DNA from: Bacteroidota bacterium
GTDB lineage: Bacteria > Bacteroidota > Bacteroidia > Bacteroidales > Tannerellaceae
DNA length: 31,522 nucleotides
Reading direction: 5' to 3'
Assembly (NCBI GenBank): GCA_023429375.1
Contig: JAEYVY010000014.1
Location: 1 to 31,522 of the forward strand
The notes beneath the pieces are model-generated. The model was not told where the DNA came from. It did not search any database and was given only the letters and a program-made list of their open reading frames with translations. Shown here piece by piece: positions 14,743 to 23,047 of the stretch (position 1 is its first letter; each line of letters opens with the position of its first letter). The translations under genes and the position numbers were made by a program.

Positions 14743-16602
14743 TTAAGCAATTCCTAATTTAGCGTTAAAGGTCTTCAATGTTTCGAGTACGTTACTCTTT
14801 ACATTGATAAATTGAGTAATACCCTGTGCTTTCAGGTCTTCCATACATTCAGGAGCACCTGCGACAACAAACTCAGCTCTGCCATTCAGTGCTTTGTAAG
14901 CTGCCGGAGCAAGATCAGCATATTCTTCATCGCTCGAGCAGAGAACTACGATGTCAGCATTTGCTTTAACAGCAGCTTCGACACCAGCTTCAACAGTTTC
15001 AAATCCTAGGTTGTCAATTACTTTATAACCGGCACATGCAAAGAAGTTAGAAGAGAATTGAGAACGAGCCAGACGCATAGCCAGGCTTCCGATAGTCAAC
15101 ATAAATACTTTCGGCTCTTTTCCACTCTTTTCTGTAGCTAATCGAAGCGCTTCGAATTCAGATGCACCACGAGAGTTGTTCAACGTAGGAACTTCTTTTT
15201 CTTCACTACAAGCGCATGCGCAACCACATCCGGCATCGATTTTAATCTTTTCTCCAGCCACTTCTATAAAGTTAGGATACTGGTTAGTTCCTAATAAGAT
15301 TTCACGACGTGTAGCAACAGCTTTTTGTCTTGCAACAGCTGAAGCGTTTACTGCATTTTGAATATCTCCCTTGTCGGCCAATGCTGTAAATCCACCTGCC
15401 TCTTCAACTTCAAGGAATAATTTCCATGCCACATCAGCCATCGAATTTGTGAGCACTTCAACATAATATGAACCGGCTGCTGGGTCGGCTACCTTGTCAA
15501 AATGACATTCTTCTTTTAATAATAATTGCTGATTACGAGCAATACGTTCTGAGAAATCATCTGATTTCTTGAATACATTGTCGAAAGGAAGTACAGTAAT
15601 GGAATCTACGCCGGCAATAGCTGCAGACATAGCTTCAGTTTGCGTACGCAATAAGTTAACATGAGCATCAAAAATGGTCATATTCCATTTTGAGGTGATT
15701 GCGTGTGCAACCATCTTGGCAGAGCATTCGCAGTTTGGTTTGTATTGAGCAACGATTTGTGCCCATAACCAACGTGCAGCACGGAATTTAGCGATTTCCA
15801 TAAAGAAGTTAGAGCTAACTCCGAAGTTGAACTTAATTCTCTTAGCTACTTCATCAACAGCAATTCCTTTTTCGGTCAACTTAGCAATCAGGTCATTTCC
15901 CCATGCTAAAGCATAACCCAGTTCTTGTGAAATGTAAGCTCCTGAGTCGCTTAGAAGCATTGCGTTGACTGCCAATACTCTGAATTTAGGCAGTTCTGCT
16001 GCTGCATTAAGAACTTCAATAGCTTCGTCAGTCCAATCTTCTGCTTTATATCCCTTTAAGAAAGGATTCTTAAATACATCATAATTTACTGAACCATAAC
16101 ATTTGTTTAGATCTGCACTTGCTGCTTTTAAGTAATTTGTCAATATACCTAAAAGTTTGGTAGCTCCACTAAGACAAGTTCTAAAGTTTAATTCTACTGC
16201 TTCTGGTGCAATGCCGCTTAGCAATAAGGAGATGTTTTCCGGAGTGATTTTGTCTTTTTTGAAAGAGAATCCCAATGAAGTAATTCCTTTATTCAAAAGA
16301 TCAAGAGCTTTTTTGTTGGCAGCAGCGAAATCTTCAACTTCAATATCCTGCCGAACCATCCATTCATTGTCTTTTTTTGTTCCTCTAATAAATGGGAATT
16401 CACCTGGCAAGGATTTTGTGGTCTTCAAATCTTTAATGTCTTCTTCACGGTAAAAAGGTCTTACCTCAAATCCTTCGTTGGTCTTCCAGATTAGTTTTTT
16501 CTCAAATGGCGCCCCTTTTAGGTCTGCCGTGATTTTCGCCATCCACTCATCAGTAGACACAGGCGGAAATTCGGAGAAAAGTTTTTCTTTTAACTCTGAC
16601 AT
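14743..16602 (-). CDS. mutA: methylmalonyl-CoA mutase small subunit
   Basis: The non-catalytic partner in the heterodimeric mutase, 619 residues. Its barrel parallels MutB (for example FFMEIAKFRAARWLWAQIV at 267-284, LLRTQTEAMSAA at 317-328, ADPAAGSYYVEVLTN at 372-386). Its C-terminal cobalamin-like domain lacks the DxHxxG histidine, as usual for this subunit. Between the two domains it has an unusual stretch of alternating cysteines, CGCACAC, at 459-465, followed by acidic residues. The gene is first in the operon, with a promoter at 16671-16702 and a leader carrying a short tandem repeat. Confidence 0.97.
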   Translation of the reverse strand: MSELKEKLFSEFPPVSTDEWMAKITADLKGAPFEKKLIWKTNEGFEVRPFYREEDIKDLKTTKSLPGEFPFIRGTKKDNEWMVRQDIEVEDFAAANKKALDLLNKGITSLGFSFKKDKITPENISLLLSGIAPEAVELNFRTCLSGATKLLGILTNYLKAASADLNKCYGSVNYDVFKNPFLKGYKAEDWTDEAIEVLNAAAELPKFRVLAVNAMLLSDSGAYISQELGYALAWGNDLIAKLTEKGIAVDEVAKRIKFNFGVSSNFFMEIAKFRAARWLWAQIVAQYKPNCECSAKMVAHAITSKWNMTIFDAHVNLLRTQTEAMSAAIAGVDSITVLPFDNVFKKSDDFSERIARNQQLLLKEECHFDKVADPAAGSYYVEVLTNSMADVAWKLFLEVEEAGGFTALADKGDIQNAVNASAVARQKAVATRREILLGTNQYPNFIEVAGEKIKIDAGCGCACACSEEKEVPTLNNSRGASEFEALRLATEKSGKEPKVFMLTIGSLAMRLARSQFSSNFFACAGYKVIDNLGFETVEAGVEAAVKANADIVVLCSSDEEYADLAPAAYKALNGRAEFVVAGAPECMEDLKAQGITQFINVKSNVLETLKTFNAKLGIA

Positions 16603-16634
16603 ACTTATTTTTATTTAAATCATTTGGTATTAGT

Positions 16635-16666
16635 AATGTTCAATAATCATAATGTTCAATAATGAA
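16635..16666. repeat. 16-bp tandem repeat in the mutA leader
   Basis: Two adjacent 16-base units start at 16635 and 16651; their first 13 bases (AATGTTCAATAAT) are identical. They lie between the mutA -7 box and the mutA start, just about where transcription should begin, so they could be an operator or a chance low-complexity duplication. Confidence 0.6.
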
Positions 16667-16670
16667 GGCT

Positions 16671-16702
16671 CAAAGGTAAAAATAATAAAAATGAAACAGC
16701 AA
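16671..16702 (-). promoter_or_regulatory. promoter of the mutAB operon
   Basis: On the minus strand TTG (16702-16700), a 21-base spacer, then TACCTTTG (16678-16671), an exact match to TAnnTTTG. This is one of the clearest promoters in the window. The leader to the mutA ATG is about 65 bases, too short for a cobalamin riboswitch. Confidence 0.65.
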
Positions 16703-16785
16703 TAAATGAGACTAAAATCGTGCTATAGTTCCATTCTGGTTGCCTTATTGTATCTTTCTGATATAGTGTAATAATAGGAAAGTTA

Positions 16786-16793
16786 TATCTTTG
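16786..16793 (+). promoter_or_regulatory. -7 box that decides the start of the glucosaminidase gene
   Basis: TATCTTTG matches TAnnTTTG exactly, 30 bases before the ATG at 16824. The reading frame could be extended to a TTG at 16791, but that codon lies inside the box. Confidence 0.55.
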
Positions 16794-16823
16794 TACATTA
16801 TCCAAAGAAATAGAAACATATCA

Positions 16824-17738
16824 ATGAAGTTGATGAAGCAATTGTTTAGACTGATATTCCTTGCTTTTTGTCTTTTGGGCATCGTGCAGGTGCAAGCCCA
16901 ACGCAAAAATCCCTCTTACATTAAATATATAGACCAATATAGTCATATAGCCGTAAATCATCAGGCAAAATATGGTATTCCTGCCAGTATTACATTGGCA
17001 CAAGGAATTTTGGAGTCCGGTGCAGGACAAAGTGAATTGGCCAGAAGGTCCAACAATCATTTCGGTATCAAATGTCATACAGACTGGGGAGGAAGTCGTA
17101 CATATCACGATGATGATTACAGAGGAGAATGTTTCAGAAAATATAATAAGGTAGAAGATTCGTATGACGATCATGCTTTGTTCCTGACCCGTAGACCTCG
17201 TTATGCTAGTCTTTTCAAACTGGATATAAAAGACTACAAAGGATGGGCGAGGGGGTTGCAGAATTGTGGGTATGCCACAGATAAGGCTTATGCAAACAAA
17301 CTCATTAAAATGATAGAAGACTATGAGTTGTATAAATATGATTCGTATAAGCGAAGCGTAAACAAATTGTCGGTAGCTCCGAAATCGAGAGCGATTGTCA
17401 AACGAACGATTTATAAAACACATGGCCTGATTTATGTCTATGCAAAAGCTAATGACAGTTTTGAAGATATAGCCTATGACCTTGGCTTCAGTCCGAAAGA
17501 CTTGCAGAAGTATAATGAGGTACCAGTTGATTTCCCGCTGCAAAAAGGAGATATTATCTACTTGCAAAAGAAAAAAAGGAAAGCTGATAAACCTTATTAT
17601 GAACATGTTGTACAGATTGGCGAGTCTATGCACAGTATTTCCCAGAAGTATGGTGTACGGATAAAGAATCTTTACAAATTGAATAAGAAAGATGGTGAAT
17701 ATATTCCGGAAGAAGGTGACGTACTGCGATTGAGATGA
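16824..17738 (+). CDS. glucosaminidase (GH73-type) with C-terminal LysM domains
   Basis: A 304-residue exported cell-wall hydrolase. A signal peptide (about 1-25, ending VQVQAQ) is followed by a GH73/FlgJ-like glucosaminidase domain (about 30-165) with the typical AQGILESGAGQSELARRSNNHFGIKC block, whose glutamate is the likely acid catalyst, and then PRYASLF and the GYATDKAYANKL repeat of the family. Two LysM-like peptidoglycan-binding regions follow (about 195-240 and 258-304, ending in GDVLRLR). It acts in the periplasm on the glycan strands of peptidoglycan. Its stop overlaps the next start (ATGA at 17735-17738). Confidence 0.93.
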   Translation: MKLMKQLFRLIFLAFCLLGIVQVQAQRKNPSYIKYIDQYSHIAVNHQAKYGIPASITLAQGILESGAGQSELARRSNNHFGIKCHTDWGGSRTYHDDDYRGECFRKYNKVEDSYDDHALFLTRRPRYASLFKLDIKDYKGWARGLQNCGYATDKAYANKLIKMIEDYELYKYDSYKRSVNKLSVAPKSRAIVKRTIYKTHGLIYVYAKANDSFEDIAYDLGFSPKDLQKYNEVPVDFPLQKGDIIYLQKKKRKADKPYYEHVVQIGESMHSISQKYGVRIKNLYKLNKKDGEYIPEEGDVLRLR

Positions 17739-18319
17739 ACTATCTGGCTCACATATATCTCTCGGGTACGGCCAGAAAACGGCAATTAGGCAACTATATA
17801 GGCGATGCGGTAAAAGGCAAGAACTATGAAGGCTATCCTTTAGCCATAGCACAAGGCATACTCTTTCACAGGGCAATAGACGACTTCACGGATAATCATC
17901 CGGTAGTACGGGAATTAGTCCTTGAATTGCGACCTCATTTCGGGCGTTATTCTGCTATTTTGTTGGATATCTATTTTGATTATTTTTTGGCTTCTCGTTT
18001 TGGGACATTCTCAACTACGCCGCTAAGCTTATTTGCGAAGAATTTTTATGTTACGCTTATTCTGAATTATAGGCATCTCCCGGCACGCTTCAAGAGTTTT
18101 ATGTGGCATTTTATTCTAACTGACCGTTTGAGTAAATACGCACGACCTGAAGGTATTCGCCAATCATTGGAAATCATGGTTGAATATCGCAATTTGGATA
18201 TTTCTGTCGACGAAGCCATGACCTATTTGAAAGAAAACGAAGACTATCTGTTTGATCGTTTTGTGTTGTTTTTTAAGGAGCTACAATCATTTTCTATAAA
18301 TTATTTGGATAGACTTTGA
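17735..18319 (+). CDS. acyl carrier protein phosphodiesterase-like (AcpH/DUF479 family)
   Basis: A 194-residue helical protein of the ACP phosphodiesterase family, which removes the phosphopantetheine group from acyl carrier protein. The N-terminus MNYLAHIYLSG, the segment GNYIGDAVKGK and GILFHRAIDDFTDNHP with the family's His and Asp residues are typical and suggest a metal-dependent HD-like active site. It overlaps the glucosaminidase gene by ATGA. The pairing with a cell-wall hydrolase has no obvious functional meaning. Confidence 0.9.
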   Translation: MNYLAHIYLSGTARKRQLGNYIGDAVKGKNYEGYPLAIAQGILFHRAIDDFTDNHPVVRELVLELRPHFGRYSAILLDIYFDYFLASRFGTFSTTPLSLFAKNFYVTLILNYRHLPARFKSFMWHFILTDRLSKYARPEGIRQSLEIMVEYRNLDISVDEAMTYLKENEDYLFDRFVLFFKELQSFSINYLDRL

Positions 18320-18402
18320 TTTGTTCTCATACTATATAATTGTATATTTTTTATCTTAGGACAGAATAATGATAGATAATTAACTAATAATGCGTTGCGT
18401 AT

Positions 18403-20262
18403 ATGAATCAGTTTACACAAGTTTTATTACTAGTTTTTTTTCTTTTCATCCAACCACTTCATGTAAAGGCCCAGCTGATTGAAAAAGCAGAGGGTTTAAT
18501 TCAAAAAGTCTTCGAAAATGGGACTGTATCCACGCATTCAGAAATCGATTCAATCCCATACGATTCTATTTACAGAAATGATTCAATTCGTTTGGCAGAA
18601 CTGGAGTTGAAACTTCAGGAAATGAAATTGAATGAAATAGCTTTACTTTCCTCGCTTGAGGAGGCTCGCAATCAGAGTTCACTTACAGATTCATTAAAAT
18701 TGGCTGCCAAGCGCAGTCGCATCGACTCGTTACGAATGCAGACGACCGGAGCGCCCGTTGTTGTTAGTGGTGATTCATTATTTACCATTTATCTGATGAG
18801 AGGAGGGTTGAATCCGCAAGAGCGCGCGAATAATGCGATAAATAAAATCACCGAGATAGGTAAAAGCTATAGCTTGAAGATGGATTCTTTATATGTGTTA
18901 GAATCAGAATACTTTTCGGATATCATGTCGGGCAACAAAGTTGTATTTAGCGTGACCGAACAAGATGCGCTTTTGCAGAATACCACACATGCCGAATTAG
19001 CACAACAATATATTCCCTCCATTCAAAAGGCTATTCAAGATTTGCGTAAGGAACATAATTTTTTACAAATTCTAAAACGCGCCTCACTATTTCTGTTGGT
19101 TATAGTTGTGCAGTATTTTCTGTTTAAGTTGACCAATCGTCTTTTCCGGATGTTAAGGAGGAAGATTATTCGCTTAAAACAACTAAAATTGAAACCCATA
19201 ACCTTGCGTGAATATGAATTTTTGAACACACACAGGCAGGGATTGATTCTGTTGTTTTTTACAAACATCTTCCGCTATTTTGTGCTGTTGCTTCAATTAA
19301 TGATAAGTGTTCCGATCGTTTTTTCCATATTTCCACAAACCGAGAATTTGGCTTTGAAACTTTTCGGCTATTTGTTGTCGCCAATTAAAATGGTCATCCA
19401 ATCTATTATTGAGTATATCCCAAATCTCTTTATAATTATTGTTATTTGTTTGTGTATAAGGTATATATTGAAGGGTTTGCTCTATGTCTCAAAAGAAATA
19501 GAAACTAAAAAACTCAAAATAAATGGTTTTTATCCCGATTGGGCGATGCCGACCTACAATATTGTTCGATTCTTGTTATATGCATTTGCGATAGCCATGA
19601 TATATCCTTATTTGCCCAATTCGGGATCCGGAGTATTTCAAGGAATATCAGTTTTTGTGGGGTTGATTGTATCCTTAGGATCGACGGCTGTTATAGGTAA
19701 TATAGTTGCCGGAATGGTTATAACTTATATGCGCCCGTTCAAAATAGGAGATCGAGTTAAACTGAATGATACCACAGGAAATATTATTGAGAAAACATTG
19801 TTTGTTATACGTATAAAAACTCCGAAAAATGAGATTGTAACCATTCCAAACTCATCCGTTCTCTCATCACAAACAACCAACTATAGTTCATCAGCACGTA
19901 ACTATGGGTTAATAATACATACAACCGTTTCTTTTGGCTATGATGTACATTGGCGACAGGTGCACGACTTGCTGATAAAAGCAGCATTACGTACCAATGG
20001 AATTCAGACGCGCCCGAAACCATTTGTGCTCGATACGGAGCTGCAAGACGACTATCCATGTTACCAGATAAATGCTTATATAAAGGATGCTGACCGGATA
20101 TCTGCCATTTATTCTGACCTGAACCAACATATAAAAGATGTATGTAATGAGGCGGGAATAGAATTGCTATCCCCTCGCTTTATTGCCACGAGAGATGGAG
20201 GGGAACAGCAAATTCCTGCGGTATATAATAAGAGAAGCGAAGAGAATACACCTTCAAAATAA
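18403..20262 (+). CDS. MscS-family mechanosensitive channel with long periplasmic N-terminus
   Basis: A 619-residue inner-membrane channel. A signal peptide (1-23, ending HVKA) leads to about 200 residues of periplasmic region rich in heptad-like Leu/Glu/Lys (about 50-110, likely coiled coil). Several membrane segments follow (about 225-245, 283-305, 335-355 and 388-410). The pore helix region GLIVSLGSTAVIGNIVAGMV and the beta domain MRPFKIGDRVKLNDTTGNI, KNEIVTIPNSSVL are strong MscS signatures. It opens on membrane tension during hypo-osmotic shock; the additional domains may tune gating. It is a single gene. Confidence 0.92.
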   Translation: MNQFTQVLLLVFFLFIQPLHVKAQLIEKAEGLIQKVFENGTVSTHSEIDSIPYDSIYRNDSIRLAELELKLQEMKLNEIALLSSLEEARNQSSLTDSLKLAAKRSRIDSLRMQTTGAPVVVSGDSLFTIYLMRGGLNPQERANNAINKITEIGKSYSLKMDSLYVLESEYFSDIMSGNKVVFSVTEQDALLQNTTHAELAQQYIPSIQKAIQDLRKEHNFLQILKRASLFLLVIVVQYFLFKLTNRLFRMLRRKIIRLKQLKLKPITLREYEFLNTHRQGLILLFFTNIFRYFVLLLQLMISVPIVFSIFPQTENLALKLFGYLLSPIKMVIQSIIEYIPNLFIIIVICLCIRYILKGLLYVSKEIETKKLKINGFYPDWAMPTYNIVRFLLYAFAIAMIYPYLPNSGSGVFQGISVFVGLIVSLGSTAVIGNIVAGMVITYMRPFKIGDRVKLNDTTGNIIEKTLFVIRIKTPKNEIVTIPNSSVLSSQTTNYSSSARNYGLIIHTTVSFGYDVHWRQVHDLLIKAALRTNGIQTRPKPFVLDTELQDDYPCYQINAYIKDADRISAIYSDLNQHIKDVCNEAGIELLSPRFIATRDGGEQQIPAVYNKRSEENTPSK

Positions 20263-20273
20263 AAATCCTTCTA

Positions 20274-20312
20274 CAAAAAAAGACAGTAATCGGGATAGCC
20301 CAATTACTGTCT
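20274..20312 (-). terminator. terminator of the Gfo/Idh/MocA gene, between convergent genes
   Basis: A 10-bp stem (20281-20290 with 20303-20312) with an inner 3-bp GGG/CCC extension is followed on the minus strand by seven T (20280-20274). There is no T run on the plus side, so it mainly serves the leftward oxidoreductase gene, whose stop is about 70 bases upstream, although the hairpin may also protect the 3' end of the channel transcript. Confidence 0.85.
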
Positions 20313-20381
20313 CATATAATTATCAATATGTTTGTCCTATTAAACTGTAACGCTTATTTAGGATAAGTCAAGTATAAGTTT

Positions 20382-21704
20382 TTATAAAACGGGCAAAGTC
20401 CAAGGAGCTCTGTAGTATGCCTTTGCTAACTGATTGGCTTCGTTGTCATTGATGAAGCTATGAGTTGCTTCGTCCCAATGAACTTCACGTTTTAATCGAC
20501 AAGCAATATTTGCGAAGTGAGACATTTTAGCTACACGTGCACCTATTTCAATATCTCCTGCTGGAAGCTCTCTGCTTTTTATACAGCTAAGGAAGTTGCC
20601 AACGTGGTTATATAAACCTTTTCCTTCACCTTTTTTGAAAGGCACAGCTTCCATACGGGTTTCTTTACCTACTACGACAGGGATAACTTCCCAACCGGTG
20701 CGGGTGAGTACAAGCGTTCCTTTTTCTCCATAAAATGCCAAACCTTCTTTCTTGTCGAACGGACCATGATTAATGCCACAAGCATGATCCCAGATGATAT
20801 TGAAATCATCGTAAGCATAGGTAGCCATTAATGTATCAGGAGTTTCCATCGCATCATCCGGATAGGCAAACTTGCCACCTCCCGAGAATATATGAGAAGG
20901 AAGGGGAGCATTCATCCCTTCGAGGGCGTAATCAAGTAGGTGAACACCCCAGTCAGACATTAATCCGCCAGCATAATCCCAGAAGAAACGGAAATTATAA
21001 TGAAAACGATTTCGGTTGAATGGGCGTTTAGGTGCCGGGCCTAACCACATATCATAATCCACACCGGCTGGAACGGCTTCATCCGGTAAAACAGGAAGGG
21101 TAGGTTTGCTATCCTGATAAGCCCATACCTTAGTTGTACGAATACGTCCTATATTTCCGGCACGGAGATAAGCCGCAGCTTCGTCCCAATGTGGGTCGCT
21201 TCTTTGCCATTGCCCCACCTGAGCAATACGATTATATTTGCGCACTGCTTTCACCATCAAATCACATTCTTCAATGGTGTTTGCCAGCGGTTTTTCTACA
21301 TACACATCCTTTCCTGCTTGACAAGCATAGATCAGCGGCAGGCAGTGCCAATGGTCGGGTGTACCTATAATTACAACATCTACATCCTTATTATCAATTA
21401 CCTTTCTCCAGTCTTTGTACAGTTTAGGAGCCTTTTTCCCGGTCTTTTTCTCTACGTCGCCTGCACGTTTGTTTAACCATTCATCGTCGACGTCACAAAG
21501 GGCAACACATTCAACTTCCGGATAATTCAGGAACGTGTTGAGGTCGCTCCATCCCATGCTTCTACAACCGATTAGAGCCACTTTAACTTTGTTACTTGGT
21601 GCATTTTGTCCAAATACAGATTGATACGAGCCCCCCATCAGAGGGGATAATCCAATACCAGCTGCAGTTAATGCTGATTTTTGGAGGAAATTTCTTCTGT
21701 TCAT
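20382..21704 (-). CDS. Gfo/Idh/MocA-family oxidoreductase with twin-arginine-like signal
   Basis: A 440-residue NAD(P)-dependent sugar-type oxidoreductase. It begins MNRRNFLQKSALTAAGIG, a twin-arginine-like signal sequence, so it is probably exported or anchored to the membrane. The Rossmann motif VALIGCRSMGWSD follows, then PDHWHCLPLIYACQAGKDV and the family's EKPLANTIEECD. The C-terminal dehydrogenase domain has the W-G-V-H-L-L-D segment. ATG 21704 is preferred to a TTG at 21755 because it starts exactly at the signal sequence. Such proteins often sit in glycan-utilisation loci and act on sugars or glycosides, but the substrate is not known. It is divergent from the UpxY-like gene. Confidence 0.9.
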   Translation of the reverse strand: MNRRNFLQKSALTAAGIGLSPLMGGSYQSVFGQNAPSNKVKVALIGCRSMGWSDLNTFLNYPEVECVALCDVDDEWLNKRAGDVEKKTGKKAPKLYKDWRKVIDNKDVDVVIIGTPDHWHCLPLIYACQAGKDVYVEKPLANTIEECDLMVKAVRKYNRIAQVGQWQRSDPHWDEAAAYLRAGNIGRIRTTKVWAYQDSKPTLPVLPDEAVPAGVDYDMWLGPAPKRPFNRNRFHYNFRFFWDYAGGLMSDWGVHLLDYALEGMNAPLPSHIFSGGGKFAYPDDAMETPDTLMATYAYDDFNIIWDHACGINHGPFDKKEGLAFYGEKGTLVLTRTGWEVIPVVVGKETRMEAVPFKKGEGKGLYNHVGNFLSCIKSRELPAGDIEIGARVAKMSHFANIACRLKREVHWDEATHSFINDNEANQLAKAYYRAPWTLPVL

Positions 21705-21787
21705 ATTAAAAATGTGTTTATCTGGTTTTTTATCAGTTAACAAATCGCGAATCAAATATTTGTTCTACAATAATACAAAAAAACTCC

Positions 21788-21795
21788 TATATTTG
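21788..21795 (+). promoter_or_regulatory. -7 box for the UpxY-like gene
   Basis: TATATTTG matches TAnnTTTG exactly, 20 bases before the ATG at 21816. The leader would be very short (about 14 bases) and contains a tiny ORF (ATG at 21811, TAA at 21820) overlapping the gene's start. Confidence 0.55.
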
Positions 21796-21815
21796 CGTGC
21801 AATAACGGATATGAG

Positions 21816-22307
21816 ATGCTAATATCAAAGCCACAATGGTACGTCCTATATACAGCTCCTCGTGCTGAAAAGCAGGTAGCAGAGAGATTATTACTAGCGG
21901 GTGTAGAGAATTGGTTACCCATACACCGTAACCCCCGTGTATGGTCAGATAGAGTCAAAATTGTTGATATTCCTTTATTCCCTTCCTATATTTTCGTTTA
22001 TTGTCAAGAGTCGAAGTTGCGTAATTTACTCGCCATCTACGGAGTGTCCAGGATAGTTTATTATAATGGTAAGCCGGCAATCGTTAGGCAGAGAGAGATT
22101 GATGCAATTAAACAGTTTCTGGATGAAGCTGCATGTCATCAATTATGTGAAGGAGAGGAGGTCGAAATTCTGAGAGGTGCTATGAAGCAAATCTCCGGCC
22201 GGGTAAAAAAAATCAAAAAAAAGCATCTTATCTTATATCTTGAACAATTAGGTGCCACAGTTTGTGTTAATCTCGAAGATGTAGCCAAGGTGAACCGTCT
22301 AAAATAA
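21816..22307 (+). CDS. UpxY/NusG-family transcription antiterminator
   Basis: A 163-residue NusG paralogue. The N-terminal NGN-type domain (about 7-100) shows WYVLYTAPRAEKQVAERL, WLPIHRNPRVWSDRVK and FPSYIFVY, patterns typical of the UpxY proteins of Bacteroides. A C-terminal KOW-like domain follows (about 115-160, GAMKQISGRVKKIKKKHLI). UpxY factors ride RNA polymerase and prevent termination in the operon they head, classically capsule loci, together with UpxZ inhibitors. Here no upxZ or capsule gene follows; the next gene is an ECF sigma factor with its own -7 box 20 bases downstream of this stop. It could act on the following locus or be an orphan. Confidence 0.88.
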   Translation: MLISKPQWYVLYTAPRAEKQVAERLLLAGVENWLPIHRNPRVWSDRVKIVDIPLFPSYIFVYCQESKLRNLLAIYGVSRIVYYNGKPAIVRQREIDAIKQFLDEAACHQLCEGEEVEILRGAMKQISGRVKKIKKKHLILYLEQLGATVCVNLEDVAKVNRLK

Positions 22308-22327
22308 ACTTTTCAAGGTTTTTTCTT

Positions 22328-22335
22328 TACATTTG
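22328..22335 (+). promoter_or_regulatory. -7 box for the ECF sigma gene
   Basis: TACATTTG matches TAnnTTTG exactly, 30 bases before the GTG start at 22365. It suggests that the sigma gene can be transcribed from the housekeeping promoter type independently of the UpxY-like gene. Confidence 0.5.
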
Positions 22336-22364
22336 CAAAGTGTGGAAACAAAAATGTTTAGTTT

Positions 22365-22964
22365 GTGAAAGTTATCGATAAAGAGACAATACGTAAACTT
22401 AATAAAGGTGACGTGAATGCTTTTAAGTTGCTTTATACGACTTATTACGTTTACCTCTGTGCTGTTTCCACAAAATATGTATATGATTATGAGTTGGCTA
22501 AAGAAATCGTCAATGATGTGTTTCTAAATGTGTGGAACAAACGGGAAACCCTTGAACACCCAATAAAGACTTATCTTGTTCGTTCTGTCCAAAACAGAAG
22601 TCTTAATTATCTTAGAAATCAACAGTCCGATGCCGTTTCACTATCTGAATTGGATGAGTATATATTAGCGTTTCATGAAGAACAGATCAACTTAGGAGAT
22701 CAACCCTTGGAATATATTGAAAACAAGGAGTTTGACAAATTGCTTGAAGACGCTATTACTTCTCTACCTGAAAAATGTCGTTTAATTTTTACAGAATATA
22801 TTTACAACCATAAAACCTATGATGAGATAGCACAACTTTATAATTTATCAACAAGTACCATACGTGTACAGGTTAAGATAGCGCTTGCTAAATTAAAAGA
22901 AACACTTAAATATTATTATCCCATCTTCCTTATATTTTATTCAATCAATCCCGATAATAATTAA
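22365..22964 (+). CDS. ECF-type RNA polymerase sigma factor
   Basis: A 199-residue sigma-70-family ECF factor of the FecI/SusCD-linked type. Region 2 (about 10-80) contains FKLLYTTYYVYLCAVSTKYV and KEIVNDVFLNVWNKRETLEHPIKTYLV; region 4 (about 125-180) contains SLPEKCRLIFTEYIYNHKTYDEIAQLYNLSTSTIRVQVKIAL with its helix-turn-helix. The start is GTG at 22365: an in-frame TAG at 22359 rules out a longer form. A five-codon-long mini-ORF (ATG 22354 to TGA 22368) overlaps this start by GTGA. With FecR and SusC downstream it forms a trans-envelope signalling set. Confidence 0.93.
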   Translation: MKVIDKETIRKLNKGDVNAFKLLYTTYYVYLCAVSTKYVYDYELAKEIVNDVFLNVWNKRETLEHPIKTYLVRSVQNRSLNYLRNQQSDAVSLSELDEYILAFHEEQINLGDQPLEYIENKEFDKLLEDAITSLPEKCRLIFTEYIYNHKTYDEIAQLYNLSTSTIRVQVKIALAKLKETLKYYYPIFLIFYSINPDNN

Positions 22965-22986
22965 AAACGTTCCTTGTTTTTTTCTA

Positions 22987-23047
22987 TTTCTATATATAGA
23001 AAAACTTTACTATATATGTGGAAAATCTTTTCTATATATATGGAAAT
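22987..23047. repeat. three phased CTATATAT-type repeats between sigma and FecR genes
   Basis: Three related AT-rich units begin at 22990, 23010 and 23032, each CTATATAT(A/G)...GAAA. The first is the right part of a perfect 16-bp palindrome (TTTCTATATATAGAAA, 22987-23002); the second and third read CTATATATGTGGAAAA and CTATATATATGGAAAT. The spacing (20 and 22 bases) is about two helix turns, as expected for protein binding on one face of DNA. They lie 23-83 bases after the sigma stop and about 165 bases before the FecR start. Confidence 0.55.

Noticed and set aside
16603..16680. cobalamin riboswitch before mutA
   Set aside because: The leader between the -7 box and the ATG is only about 65 bases and AT-rich, without the conserved B12-box.
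16821..17876. 351-codon open frame on the minus strand
   Set aside because: It lies opposite the well-supported glucosaminidase and the start of the ACP phosphodiesterase gene and its translation is Ile/Phe/Cys-rich with no domain pattern; it is a shadow frame.
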